Shown in pieces: positions 1-13,200 of a stretch of 64,000 nt of DNA. Each line of letters starts with the position of its first letter. The stretch's first letter is position 1. This DNA is from Branchinecta lynchi (lineage: Eukaryota; Arthropoda; Branchiopoda; Anostraca; Branchinectidae), in assembly GCA_023053575.1 (NCBI GenBank), contig JAKZAP010000016.1, forward strand, positions 12,542,030 to 12,606,029. Reading direction: 5' to 3'. Both the position numbers and the translations under genes were made by a program. Below the pieces are notes generated by a model. That model did not search any database. It was not told where the DNA came from and saw only the letters and a list, made by a program, of their open reading frames with translations.

Positions 1-60
1 TGAGAATTTGCTGGAGCTGATGTGATCTGTAGGTTAAAACGTCACCACGTCTTCTTGGAC

Positions 61-1040
61 ATTTTTATGGCACTTGCCCTTCGGCCAAGTGCCATATAGC
101 GATCGCAATTTCTGTCCGTCCGTCGGTCTGTCGGTCTGTCCAGGTTTTGCTAGTTCGGGCACTTCCACATAAGCTAGGACGATAAAACGTGGGAGGCGTA
201 TTAGGGACCCCAAATGATTAAGTTGGAAATAGTCACTTCCCCCATCCGAGCACCGTGGGGGGAGTGGAGGAAGGGGGAATCCGGAATCTTGAGGTATTTA
301 TAACTTTTGAACGGGTGATCGGATCTCGATGAAACTTGATATTTGGAAAGACCTCATGCCTCAGACAACCCATTTAAATCCGGACCGGATCCAGTGACTT
401 TTTTTTTTGGGGGGGGGGGGGGGCTGGAGGGGGCAACCGGAAATCTTGGGAAACGCTATGAGTGGAGGGATCAAGATGAAACTTGGTGGGAAGACACCTA
501 ACAAACACTAGATACATCATTGACATAACCGAGCCGATTCGGGTACTGTGGGGGGAGTGGAGGGAGGGGGAATCCGGAATCTTGAGGTATTTATAACTTT
601 TGAACGGGTGATCGGATCTCGATGGAACTTGATATTTGGAAAGACATCATGCCTCAGACGACCCACTTAAAATCCGGACCGGATCCGTTGACTTTTGGGG
701 GAGCTGGAGGGGGCAACCGGAAATCTTGGGAAACGCTATGAGTGGAGGGATCGAGATGAAACTTGGTGGGAAGACACCTAGTAAACACTAGATACATCAT
801 TGACATAACCGAGCCGATTCGGGCACTGTGGGGGAGTGGAGGGAGGGGGAATCCGGAATCTTGAGGTATTTATAACTTTCGACGGGTGATCGGATCTCGA
901 TGGAACTTGATATTTGGAAAGACCTCATGCCTCAGACGACCCACTTAAAATCACAACACTAGATATATCATTGATATAACCGAGCCGTGCCTACTCGTAA
1001 CAAGTGCCATATGAGCTCGTAGCTCTTGTTTATTTATGTT
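61..1040. mobile_element. Hairpin-tipped dispersed element, copy 1
   Basis: One end (67-95) is a short hairpin: ATGGCACTTG, a nine-base loop, then CAAGTGCCAT. The other end (1001-1030) carries CAAGTGCCAT followed by AGCTC and GAGCT words and TTGTTT. An inverted relative lies at 39961-41178, with the same hairpin at one end and the same AACAAGAGCT word at the other, and a lone end lies at 61536-61570. No coding capacity is visible, so the superfamily is unknown. The left boundary may lie a little before 61. Confidence 0.6.
230..960. repeat. Tandem array, about 290-bp unit, three copies
   Basis: The phrase AATCCGGAATCTTGAGGTA recurs near 278, 569 and 850, each time followed by the same stretch on 'aacttgatatttggaaagac'. 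The period is about 280-290 bp. Units are G-rich with poly-G runs (411-422) and differ by small indels. The array lies inside the hairpin-tipped element, so it looks like an internal expansion of that element rather than independent satellite DNA. Confidence 0.75.
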
Positions 1041-1410
1041 TTTTTTTTCTTATTGTTTACACCTCTGCTTTAGATTTTGTAAGACTTCAGTGGGCTACAA
1101 ATATACTTACTTAGGCAACAGAGTTAGTTTCATCTGAAGAACTACGAAGCCTCCTACCAGACTTCATTCCTGTGGTGGTGCAAAGGTCTGATTGCCCAGT
1201 TCAGTCACCAGACAGCCTGCAAGAGCTCTTGGGGCAAATATGGTAGCAGGAATTCAGCAGCAAGAATACGCTACCCTCATTGAATATTAAACCACAGTCT
1301 CAGTTTGCATTCTTATTTTCTACTGCGCCTGTTTGAAAGATATTCCTTGAGCCAAAGCTGACTGCGAATCAAATTTGACGATGCAAAACGGACAAGTCAG
1401 CTACATTTTT
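1041..1410. other. Unassigned upstream sequence
   Basis: No exon is recognised here. From about 1320 the sequence merges into the repeat that carries the hammerhead-like motif and that recurs inverted at 11690-11900. Confidence 0.4.
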
Positions 1411-1413
1411 TTA

Positions 1414-1457
1414 GAGCTATGTTTCGGCCCTTCTTGGCAAGGGTCTTCTTCAGGCTC
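1414..1457 (-). ncRNA. Hammerhead-ribozyme-like motif, copy 1
   Basis: On the minus strand: stem I GAGC, core CTGAAGA, a stem-II hairpin with CCCTT/AAGGG, GAAA, CATA, then GCTC closing stem I. The order matches a type-I hammerhead. The first stem-II pair is A against C and the site base is A after CAU, so activity may be reduced. The flanks to about 1600 match 11690-11900 in the opposite orientation, so this is part of a dispersed element. Assignment is by motif; folding was not computed. Confidence 0.6.
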
Positions 1458-1718
1458 AAGCTGGAAGATGAACTTGTGGACAAAAATTGAAGATTCTTCC
1501 TTAAATATCTGATTTTGTGAAATTCGTCTCTGGAAATTGGGTGGAGTTAAAGCTGGTGTTGTGATTTCATTCTGGACACTGTTTGAAAATCGGCAATAAA
1601 CGATAATATAATAAGAGAGTGAGAGAAGGAATAAAACCAGGCTAATTAAGAATGTTGGGGGAGGAGCCCCTTTCAGAATTACTCATGGGATGGTCAAATT
1701 ACCGTTCTTTTTTTGTAG

Positions 1719-1895
1719 CCAGTTCGGTGGACATGGATCAGAAACTTGTATCACGTACGAGTCCATCAACGGAGCATTCCAAAAGGCTCGGTCGGCGATC
1801 GGCCTACCCGCCCCCAAGTCGAAGACCCTCACAGATCAGGACATTGACAACCTTGGGAACGTCATCGTTGAGGTGACGAGGATCATATCTAAACA
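1719..1895 (+). CDS. Peroxidase exon 1 in window
   Basis: The acceptor is TTTTTTTGTAG and the donor is GTAAGT. The exon encodes residues 1-58 with HGSETCITYESINGAF, which looks like the N-terminal region just before the catalytic domain in invertebrate peroxidases (a Cys, then a Y..IN.AF helix). It starts on the third base of a codon, so at least one upstream exon with the start codon and secretion signal is missing. It ends in phase 2 and joins exon 2 to make a Gln codon. Confidence 0.85.
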
Positions 1896-4800
1896 GTAAG
1901 TGTAGAAATATTGTGAGGCGGTGACAGCCCTCTGGACAATACCATATCCCCCCCCCCCACCCCCACACTCACCGTTAAGATATGAGGACATTTCGTACAT
2001 AATATAATCCTGCACTGCCCCGCAAAATCGATCAAGAACAAGACCAAAGGTTTCGATGGGATCCCAAAAATTCAAATATTTGATCCAGACAATTGGGTCT
2101 TGTCTTCGCTTGTTCCAGTCTTCAGCAAACCTTGAACATTTTTACTATAAAAATTCAGAAACAGATTAAGGCCTAATCGCTAATCATGTGAGAAAACCAA
2201 CGATCAAGATTGACAAATAAATACTTGGAGTCTTTAGTCAGCCCTGGTCACACCGTAGTTGTTGTTTGTTTTCTTTCTGTGGATGACGATCTTGGAAAAA
2301 AATGAACAACCGGTCTCCGGATCAATAAGCTCTTTGGAAACAATGATCGGGTGCATGATAGGTCAAGTAAAGAGAGCAAATGTGGCAAGCGTGATAATCA
2401 GTGTATTGCTATTAGAGGAGATATGATACACTTGTGAAGTAAAGAATCTCGGGAACGAGAATTGATGGAAATACTACTGAAGTAGATGAATTACTATCAT
2501 ATGTAGAACGTGTCCTTGACCTTACCTTAGACCTTAGTGGCTCAAGAGCCATTGGTGGCGCATAGGGCGTCGACAAAGCCTCTCCATTCGTCCCACATTG
2601 ATGCCGCAGCGGTGACTTCTCCCCACTAGCGAGGTACAAGCCGTCCTCAGATCTCGGTCATATGTTCGCCTCTATGTGTTTTGGGGGCGGCCTCGCTTTC
2701 TTCTCCCGTCTGGCTTCCACTCCTATGTTGTTCGAGGAGGTTGTACGAGTGTCCTTGAACAAACGGATATTCAAAACTCAGGAAGATGCCATTGCAAGCC
2801 TTTCCATGTTGATTCGACTTGATTTAAGAATCCCTGCGGGTGGGACACATTCAATAATATGCGATGAGAGAGTGAAAGACTCAAACAACTAATTCCTCCT
2901 CCACTACATTAATCCGAACATTTTGAAGGTTCTTGGCTACGGTATGTAATTTTGACCTTTTTTTTAACGATGTAATTTATGAATGAATTGAATGCCTTTA
3001 TTTTAAACATCGACATTTGACTAATTTATATAAAATTTTAATGTTATGAAATACGTAACATTGACTTATTGTGCTGATTGATATATTTATTCGAGTGCTT
3101 GAAGTGCCTTTATTCGAGCCCTGACACGTCCAAAGCTATTTTTATACATTTAAAGATATTACGGATTGAATCATTATTATTTATTAAAAGCTGAAATGAT
3201 GTTTTACACTTCTGACACTGGTGAAAGAAAAATTTCAAGAGATTAGAGTAACACATAATGGCGCAGGTTAGTCTTTGCCCTATTTTAAGTAGCAAGAATA
3301 ATAATAGTAGCCTTCACACTTTTTTGCGCTAATGAAACTAAAATCTCAGCATGTGTTTGCGGCGTCAAAATGTGTTTGCATGTGTTGAAAGTAAAATTTA
3401 CAGAATTATGTCACACCTGCTATGTAGTGTACTCAGTTAGTGCCGAGAACGATAATTGTAGGTATGGACTTGTTCTGACCACTCACGATTTTGATGAGTT
3501 CGTGTCGTTAAAATTTTTCTGATTATGCTGAGTCGGTGTTGTAGGATTCTTTGTAGAAGTCTCAATAACCGGAAATAGTTTGACAGTGCCTGATTTATAT
3601 TTAGCCGGAATGGCGCTGTTACGAATACGGCTGAGAGACAGCATTCTAGTTACCCATCACAGGCCTAAAGACCCGGCGTTACTTCGTTGTTCCGCTGTTC
3701 ATATAATCGATTGTCATCGAATGAACTTGTTTCTTTCAGATTTGTGGTACCTATATGTGGTTGTACCTCTATGCTTGATATATTTAGCAGCTATAACGGT
3801 AAACGATTGCCTCCAAAAAATATTTGTTGGGTCACTCACAATGTAGTTGCGTTTTTGCAGACACCATGGTATCTGATATCACGGTCTAAAGTCGTTTTTG
3901 CAGTTATTGTGGTATCTGATACCACGGTCGAAAGGCATTTTTGCAGTTATCGCGGTATCTGGCCAGTTAGCATGGTATCTGATATTCAGATACTACGGTC
4001 CAACCGTGGTAACTAGTCGTGGTATGTGAAAAGTCATCTCCCTTTCATAAAATTTTGTCAAATTGGTGAGAAAGAAGTTTACCACTTAGTGATGTGACTC
4101 AATATCTGTTATTCTTTCGGGATTACTTCGAAATGCGCAATTTCGGCAATTGTCGTTTTTGCAGAGTAACCGCATATCAGATACCACGGTAACTGCAAAA
4201 ACGACTAATTGCAGATCCAGGGACCGTGGTAACAGATACCATGGTATCTGCAAAAACGCAACTAATAGTGGGCTTCCTTCCAAACGACCTAACATTCTGT
4301 CCCCCCTTAAAGTTTAACTGAAAAGCCAGCTTGTTTTTATATCTTGGGATTTGAATGCACTATTTTATTTTGACTCTGCTAAGGTTTTTTTTATTTTTCT
4401 TCTTGGGCTTTAGTAGTGACGCTAAGAATATGCACTGCTGGCCTGACACAGCACTTACTGATACAAATCTGGGGAAAAAAGATCCCCAAAGAATACGTGC
4501 CGCGCTGAGGATAAAATACCCCTGATGATACGTATCTTATGTATCCTTTCTGACGTAATAGGAGATGTTTGATAGTGCAAAACGGGTACGTCAGCTGAAT
4601 TGTATTGGAGCTATATTTCGGCCCTTCTTGGCAAGGATCCTCTTCAGGCTTCCTATTACTCTTCAGTAATAGGAGATTCTGCGGTCTACTGCTTATGCAC
4701 AAAGTTCACAATCTGAAAGTGATAAGAAATCTAATTTCTGTATAAATACTCTTTGAGCCCAAGCTCCACAAAATACCAAGCTGACTTTGAAACATTTATT

Positions 4801-7800
4801 CAAACAATGTTACAACGGATACGTCAGCTGCGATTCTTCATCAGCGATATTTCGGCTACGATTCTTCATCAGTGATATTTCGGCCCTTCTTGGCAAGGGT
4901 CCTCGTCAGGCTGTCAATCTTCTTGGTCAACGTCGGGGAAGGAAACAAACCTGTAATCATTGATTGAATCACCTGTAATCATTGATTGAATCATTGATGT
5001 AATCATGGTAATCATTGATTGAATCACCTGTAATCATTGATTGAATCATTGATGTAATCATGGTTTGTTTCCTTCCTCGACGTTCACCAAGAATATTGAC
5101 AGCCTGACGAGGACCCTTGCCAAGAAGGGCCGAAATATCACTGATGAAGAATCGTAACTGACGTACATCCGTTGTAAACATTGTTTGAACTAATTTCTGT
5201 CTTCAAACTTCCAGAAAATGCGGTGTCGTACGAATTGTAGCAGAATACCGTACAGTCGTGACTTACATGGCGACGTCATATGATGAGGACCTAACGTAGG
5301 ATTTGAATGTCCCGAGAACGGTTTATAAATGTAAACGCGACCGGCGCCACATATATACAGACTCAAGCAAGGCCGTATCCAGGGGGGGGGGGGGGGAGGT
5401 AAGGGGATTGACCCCCCCCCCCCAAAAAAAAAACATACAGAAATAATGATTTATAGGCTTTTCCCTCTGATCTATGTGTTTTTTGTACTTTTGTGTCCGA
5501 CCAGCAGGCAATAACCCCCCCCCCCGAAAGGCAACCCCCCCCCCAAAAAAAAAAAAAAAAAATTCCTGGATACGGGCCTGGACTCAAGTATATTCACCGG
5601 TAGGAATACACTAAAGTTTCTCGTGTTCTACAACCTCCAGTGATATGATCAAACTCAATGATTTTTATCCTTAGATGGTAAGTATATTTTTATCCCTAAA
5701 TATATCTCTTCTAAAGGACCCTGTCTTACTTATAACAGTAACTTAACCTACTTCCGTAATCACTCCATCCATTTCTAAACCCGGAGACCCGAATTTCGTA
5801 CGGTACATTCTAACCCCTCAAAAACACCCCTTTAACTTTAAACCAGTTAAACGCTATCAGACCACTGACAATAACTGATTATTTTTTTTTGTACTGAAAA
5901 CGTCATTTCATCTGACTGTTTGGCGCGTCTGTCTCACAACTCTCGACTTGTCTAAATGACGAAGAGATCAATGCTGAGTCGAAACGGAAAACAATAAGTG
6001 GGCAAAAAAATCACGACCATTGCCGAGTGGAACGAGTTACATAAATAGTATATGATTGCCAAGGTCAATAGGTGGCTAACGCCCATCTTGGTGCACTTTG
6101 GGAGTGCGTAAATTGTGTCTTGGTTGATCTTGACCTCCCCGATGAACCAGAATATGACTTCATCGATGATTAGCTGGTATAATTAAGAATTTGCCGATAA
6201 TAGAATCGGCGTGGCAAGGATGCCGCGGTCTTAATAATTTTAATAATGAGAAAAAGTTTCAGGGTGGCCGATTTGAAAAGAGACCGGAATTGCGGTGTTG
6301 GTTGATTTCAATACAAGTTGACCGGGCCGACTAGGCAGTATAATAAGTGTATGTCCAAGACTAAGGGCCATATAGAAAACAAAACAAGAACACGTACAGA
6401 AATGGCTCTTAGATTCGGTGCTCTATCCTCATATCACTTAAATTGATTATTAATTGCCCTCAGACTGACTCGTAAAACTTACGCTACGCTTCCGTGATCC
6501 CTTGCATTATGTCGAATCTTTCAAGCCTGCAGCGGGCCCCCTCAGACTGGCGTGAGCGTTAAAGTGCGATATTTCTCTTTCGTTGTCGATTTTTCATTGC
6601 TTTCGTCGAAGGTTATTGTGTTTTTCTCTGAAATACAAGGTATCTCCTAAACAAGCAGGCAAGTCTTCCAATCAAACAATTCTATGTTATTACATTGTTT
6701 GCTCTTGGTAGTCCCCTGCCCCCCCCCCCTCCAGTGGCGCCCATATTACCATCCCAACCTCAACCCAATCTTAGTTCACTCTCACTCTACATATCTGGCG
6801 AGAGAAAAGACTACCCTTCCCTTACCCACTCTGCTGAGACTGATTGGTCCCATTTTGTCGTGAACTGTTACTGTGAAGGGAAAGCATTTTTATTGGGATC
6901 CCAAAACGTAAGTGGAGGGATACCTATGATATCGTAAAAGTTGTCCGTCTGTCCGTCCGTCTGTGAGCACGATAACTCTCAAAGGCAATGGGATATTTTG
7001 ATGAAACTTGGTGTGCGGAGGATTCCTTAGGTCAAGGGAGAGGTCGAATTCGTAGATGGGCTCTGTAGCCCTACATTTGTGGGTGAGGGAGGGGCAAACA
7101 AAATATTTTATAATAGCTAATGAGATAGCCGATTTGGTAAGGAGACATGCTGAACACGAATTTAAAAATCATTTTCTCGCCGGACAAGTAGTTCGCTCGG
7201 AATCCGGGTCAATACCGGAAAGTTTGTTAAATGTGAAAGTTGTACTTGAAGTTGATTAGATGTTCGATTTAGAGGTAAGAAGACATGCTGAACATTTATA
7301 TGAAAATCATTTTCTTGTCGCAAAAGTAGTTCGCCCGAAATCCGGCCAGAACCTGAAAATTTGTTAGAAGTAAAAGTTATGTGAAGATGACTAGATGTTC
7401 TACTTAGGGGTAAGAAGACATGCTGAATCCGTATATGACAATCATTTTCTACCCAGACATATAATTCGACCGGAATCCGGTGAAAACCGGTATCTGGCCA
7501 GATACCACTATATCTGCAAAAACCTTTAGACCGTGGTATCAGTTGTTATTAATGTCCGAGGTGATACTCGCTCTCCGGCACCCATGTACACTCATTACCG
7601 GCAGTCTTCTGGCACCCTTTCGGCCCCTCTCGCAATACTTCTTGCACCTCCCGGAGCCTTCTTGCACGGGCACCTTCCAGCACTGGCACCCGGTGTACAT
7701 AGCTGTATCCCCCTGCACCTAGCCTTTTTCGGGACTTACCATATTTAAACCTTTCAGGTACGGGGTCCCTCGCGATGCCATCGCTCACGGCCTACCACTC

Positions 7801-10193
7801 ATCGACACCAAGAAAACCGTCATTGACAAGTTCTGCCCAGCTTACCTTAAGACACCAAAATGTGAAGTGAAAAGATTCAGGGAATACAATGGAATGTGTA
7901 ACAACCTGGAACACCCCCACTGGGGTGCAGCACTTACCCCATATAGGAGACTGATGGATGCCGCTTACGCTGATGGTAAGTCGTAGTTTGTTTCTCTTAC
8001 TTTTCCTGACTAGGCAGATATAAGAAATTCGGTGATGATGCTGAAGTTTTATTAAAGCACTAAACAAGAAAAAGGAAATAGCGCAGTACAAAAAAAGAAA
8101 GAAACAGTCACAAGGAGCTTTCGATAAAGTAGTAAATGCACAGGCTAAAAACAACAAGCATTACACAAAAAAAGGAATTAATCAGGTCTAAAAACCTTCT
8201 TCCAGATTGAAAGTAGAAAAATGCTCAAGGGCAGAAACGTTGAGGTCCTGAGCAATGGAGGATAGCTTTGCAGAAGGGTCAGAGGGTAAAAAGTGTGCAG
8301 TTATGCTTGAATTCCTGTAGCGACGAGTAATTTTGAATAAAAGCGTGTTCGGAGTTTTACGGAACAGAGAGAAGCGTCGTTTGCTGCCGGAACCGTAGTT
8401 CGACCGGAAACCGACCGAAACCAAAAGTTCCGAATTTCTTGAAGTAAGTGTGTTTGTACAGCGATAACTTTAATGCCACCATGTGTTCCTTACGCTCGCG
8501 AGAAAGAGGTTAACTGTCGGAAGAACTTTCGGCCATATTTGTAGAACTGTGTTTATATTTGTCATCTGATGCAGTTGTTGGGATCTCTACGTTCGTCCTG
8601 ATGATTCCGCGCGAAACAAGGAAGCACAGGATCCCTGTTCTATTGTATCCTTTAAATTTAAGAGGCATGTGGTGACTGCAACGATGGTTACTTAGGTGTG
8701 TTTTACTCTTAAGCTTTCGTGTCGCACCTGATGAGACACGGTGATATTTTTAATCTTCTGAGTCAAAAGGCCGGCACGGTCTAGACACATACGTAAGAAC
8801 TACATGAAAACTTTCTCCGTTTCTGTCCGGCAATTCAAATCTTGATAATGAAGCTCAGGTCCATAACGGGCACACTGAAAGCATTGAAACGATTCTTGAT
8901 GCTTCAAACGTAAGAACTCTGATTTAAGGATAAGGCCTTCACTTCACCAATAGGGGGATATTTTCGCGTGGATGCCTCCGTTGGATGTTACGTCCGATCA
9001 TCATGACGAGGGTTTTTGCGTCAGTACCAACTAGGTTAGTGGGCATTTTTGCGTGAAGAGCTCGACGGGTGGATCCATCGACCTGGATGGATGCCTCCCA
9101 GGGCCGTATCCAGGGGGGTGGGGTAGTCATATATGATTCGCAGTCAGCTTGGGCTGACCCTCCCCCTCCCCCCAGTCGTGACGCCGTGGTCATAGTAGAT
9201 CTTTGCGTTCTGGGAACGGTCGTAGAGATCAACATCAGTAGGCCTACTAGGGCATATTGTGAAAAATCAAAAATTGCTTAACATAATTCAGATAATTCAT
9301 GTGTTTAATTAATGATACAAAAATAAGTTGGCTTTTTAGTTAAACTTTAAATGGGAACAGGAAGATGGCATCTTCTTCTGTCTCAACACGTTTTGCTGTA
9401 GATGGTGTCATCCAGCGACATTTTTTCGCATGGATATCACCTTTTGCCGAACTGAACAGCCGTTCACGCGATCATTTTCACCTAGGCTGTTCAATCAGTC
9501 AATCAATCAGTTTTATTTGGACACAATAATAGCCCTTTAGACCAACACGGGTGGAAACTAGAGAAACAAACACTCACATACAGTACGAATAAAACACAAA
9601 CTAACAAACAATAAATACGAAACGAATATAAAAATCCAAGTAGGCTACATTTAAAATGTTTAGTGAAATACGTTTACTAATAACTTCAGAAATCTTTCTG
9701 AAGATTTCGTTGGCAGGGAAGAAGCTTGGGTTTCGGGTCGTTCTTGCTTTGCGTGTTAGGGTCAAGAGAGGGTGTAACGAAGTTAGGATGGATGGTCCTA
9801 TGGTGTCCAGAATTCAAAATTTGGTGGCCAAAACGCATAAGAAGATCATGTCTTCTTTCATACATTTTTTTGACGCTGAGATCTACAGGCTTTCGTTGTA
9901 GGATGTTGTTCCTTTGTGCACATTTCGCAGGGATTTGCCGGGGGGGGGGGACTGACAGGAATTTCCCAGGGACTGAAGGTTTTAAAGGTTTTTAGGTTAG
10001 GGAAGGTTTTTAAAAAAATTAAAAAAAAAAGAAAAAAAAAAAGAAAAAGGGAGATACGTGGTTTACGTTTCACACTGACGATATATTGCTTCAGGTCAGG
10101 GCTGAGCATTTTGGCTTCTGCGACGAAACGCTGCTACCTAGGTGGCTCTGCTAGTCAAGCTAAAGAGAGACGAGTGGAAATGCTTTTGAAGAT

Positions 10194-10232
<39 letters not shown>

Positions 10233-13200
10233 ACTGAAGGTGAATGCATTGTCATAATATTAAAAATTGTCAGGAAACGAAGAGGACAGTTAGAAGAGAC
10301 ATAGTGCCTTGAGACCGTCTTTAAGAACTATCTGATGATTATCATTGCTTTTGTTTATTATTTTGGTTATTATTGCTTGGCCGTTTTCCATCTGAATTGG
10401 CTCTCCGGCCTTGCTTTTTTCTCGCCCATTCCGACCTTGTTCGCGATAATTGCAAAGACGATGATTTGGTGGCTTGGTATATGGTTACTAAAAACAATGA
10501 TTAGCAATTGTGGGTTCACGGTTCTTGAATTGTTCGTTAAAAGTTGATCACAAGGTACCATAACGAGAATGTGTATTTTCTCTCTGTGTATGCCGAAGCA
10601 CTGGATGGACAAAGTACCTTTAAAATAAATTGAGGTTTCTAATAATAATAGTTTAAACCGAGGTTTGTAGTCTCACTCACGCATTAAACTATCAACAAAC
10701 ATACTGATGAAAAATAGTCGGTGCAATATGTCAATCCTTCATAAAGAACGGTGTCTTGAGTATACTTTTGTCTTCTTATGTCATGCTGGGGTTACAGTAA
10801 GTAAATCAAATTATCGGAGCCATTAGTCCTGGGATCATTCATAAGAAAGCAAAGAATCGTAATTAAACATAAAGAAAACAGACTCTTCTTGAGCATCTTC
10901 TCTGTATAAAACAACTTCAGCGGAGCGTTCCATTCTTCACCATCCTGACTGTCTTGTTCTTGGCAATTTTTAAAATTCTGCCTTGCCAGCCCACAACTTT
11001 CTTAGTCATTTTTGTTTGTAAGCGATTCCGTTTAATATGCATACAAATTTGGTCATGTCTTTTACTTTCTCATTTTATATTACTCCGCTGGATCTTCTAT
11101 CCAAGAATAATGCATAACAAAAAAAGAAAAATAATCTCTGATGACCGTCCGTGTACTATCTGTCGGTTTATCTGTAACGGAATCACCTATAACGGTGAAT
11201 TTAAAACGAGAAATAAAATTTAAACAGCTGAAGATGGATACAGAAGAAAGTTCGTAATACCATTTATCCGGTGGCGATTCAGGTTGTTTGTCACGTTACG
11301 GTAATTAGGCCAGAGTGTATGATAGTCAAACAATGTTTTATTACAAATTTTATTAAATTACTTTGACCCCTAAAACTTATTTAGTTGTATTTTCATGTAT
11401 TTTATAGAAAAATATACACCAGCTTAGATCGTCGATCATTGTTAAAAAAAAATGCTGTCGCCACCAACATGAAGTTTGAAGTCAAAATCTTTGCCAAGAG
11501 TAAATATACATATTTTACGAAGACGCTAAAAACTAAAAAGCAAAACGAACAAGACCAAAGTACGGAACTTCAAATCGCCCACACATGCCGCCGACAAGTC
11601 TCCATCTTAGCTAGAAAGAAGAAGAAGAGACAGACGACTCCAAAACAAAAATGCAGAAGAGTGTCTACTCTTTCGACAACCCAATCGAACAGCAAAAATA
11701 GCAGCCGTGTCCAAAATGAAATCACAGCACCAGCTTTAACTTCAACCAATGAAAAGTCCACAAAATCAGATATTTAAGGAAGAATCTTTTGATTGTTTTT
11801 CCACAAATTCATTTTCCAGTTTTAGCGGCTTGAGCCTGAAGAGGACCCTTGCCAAGAAAGGCCGAAATATAGCTCTAATAAAATGTAGCTGACTTATCCG
11901 TTTTGCACCGTCAAATAATACCAAAGGTTTCAATGGGGTCCCAAAAATCTAATATTTGATCCAGACAATCGCGGCTTGTAGATACCCTGTCTTCGCTAGA
12001 GTCCTTGATCATTTTTACTATGAAATTTAGAAACAGATTAAAAATCTACCTTATTTTTGCCGAATTTCCGGTTTCGGCCGGGATTCCGGCATAACTACTT
12101 GTCCGATAAAAACCAAAGGTCAAAAATGAGTTCAGCATATCTCCTTTATCCTATATCGAACTCCTAATTAACGTCAGATAAAACTTCAACTTTTTATAAA
12201 TTTTCCGGTTTCAGACGGATTCCTGGCGAACTAAATGTCGAGGTAGAAAATGATTGTCAAATAGGGATTCAGCATGTATTCGTACTCCTAAATAGAACAT
12301 CTAATCAACTTCAGATACAACTTTTACTTTTAACAAATTTTCCGGTTTGGGAAGGACTCCGGGCGAACTATTTGTCCGGTGAGAAAATGATAATGATTTT
12401 CATATACCTATTCAGCATATCTTTTACCACTAAATCGAACCTTTAATAAACTTCAGATAAAACTTCTACTTTTAAAAAAATTTCCAGTTTCAGCTGGATT
12501 CGGGTGAACTATATGCCCGGATAGAAAATTGTTGTCATATACGGGTTAAGCATGTCTTTTTACCCCTAAATCGAGCATCTAATCAACATTAAATAAAACT
12601 TTTACCTTAAATAAACTTTCCGGGCTTAGTCGGATTTTGGGCGAACTGCTTGTCCGGCGAGAAAATGATTTTCGTATACGCTTTTAGCGTGTCTTCTTAC
12701 CCCTAAATCGACTCATTAGCTTTCAAAAAAAAATATTTTATTCTCCCCTTAATTTCAATGCAAACATCACGTTCTTACCCAACCCCCTCACCCCGCCTGT
12801 TCGTATTGTATTTTTATGGTTATTTTTCTTTACTTTGTATTTACTCTACTTGTTTATCCATGTGGAATTGTGGGCTGGACATAAGTTATGAATACAATAA
12901 ACAATGAAGCGCTTCTGCCATTATCAGAAGTTTCATAACATCCATCCAAGTTAAAATTTCAAAAGATAATAGGCAAAACACTTTCTTGTTTCTTTTACAG
13001 AAACACACGAGGGATGATCCATCTGTGAAGTTTTCGTAAACATCACACACAAACATGGTTTGTAATGTTTCTTTTAACGGAAAATAGACTCGGAAGACCA
13101 TGACCGAAATGTTCCGCAACACTTGTCGATAACATCCAAAGTACTGTTTTGAAATCGCGCATCCGCGTGTGAAACATTACCAACGTTCTGAGAGCGCAAT

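Larger units (their letters stand above)
4790..5190. repeat. Inverted repeat of hammerhead-bearing sequence around a tandem core
   Basis: The left arm (4790-4955) and right arm (5062-5190) are inverted copies: each has the end 'caaacaatgt', the hammerhead-like region, and a GGAAACAAACC/GGTTTGTTTCC word. Between them 4956-5061 is a tandem duplication of about 50 bp made of ATCATTGATTGAATCA words. The whole could fold back on itself. The left arm also has a partial second hammerhead segment (4845-4860). Confidence 0.75.

Noticed and set aside
1652..1876. 74-codon plus frame starting MLGEEPLSELL
   Set aside because: Wrong frame over peroxidase exon 1; the frame starting at 1690 fits the family and the downstream phase.
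4956..5061. Short direct repeats resembling a CRISPR array
   Set aside because: Units are contiguous AT-rich words with no spacers, inside an inverted transposon-like structure in animal DNA.
5363..5587. Frames rich in Gly, Pro and Phe
   Set aside because: They are translations of poly-G, poly-C and poly-A runs in a hAT-like MITE.
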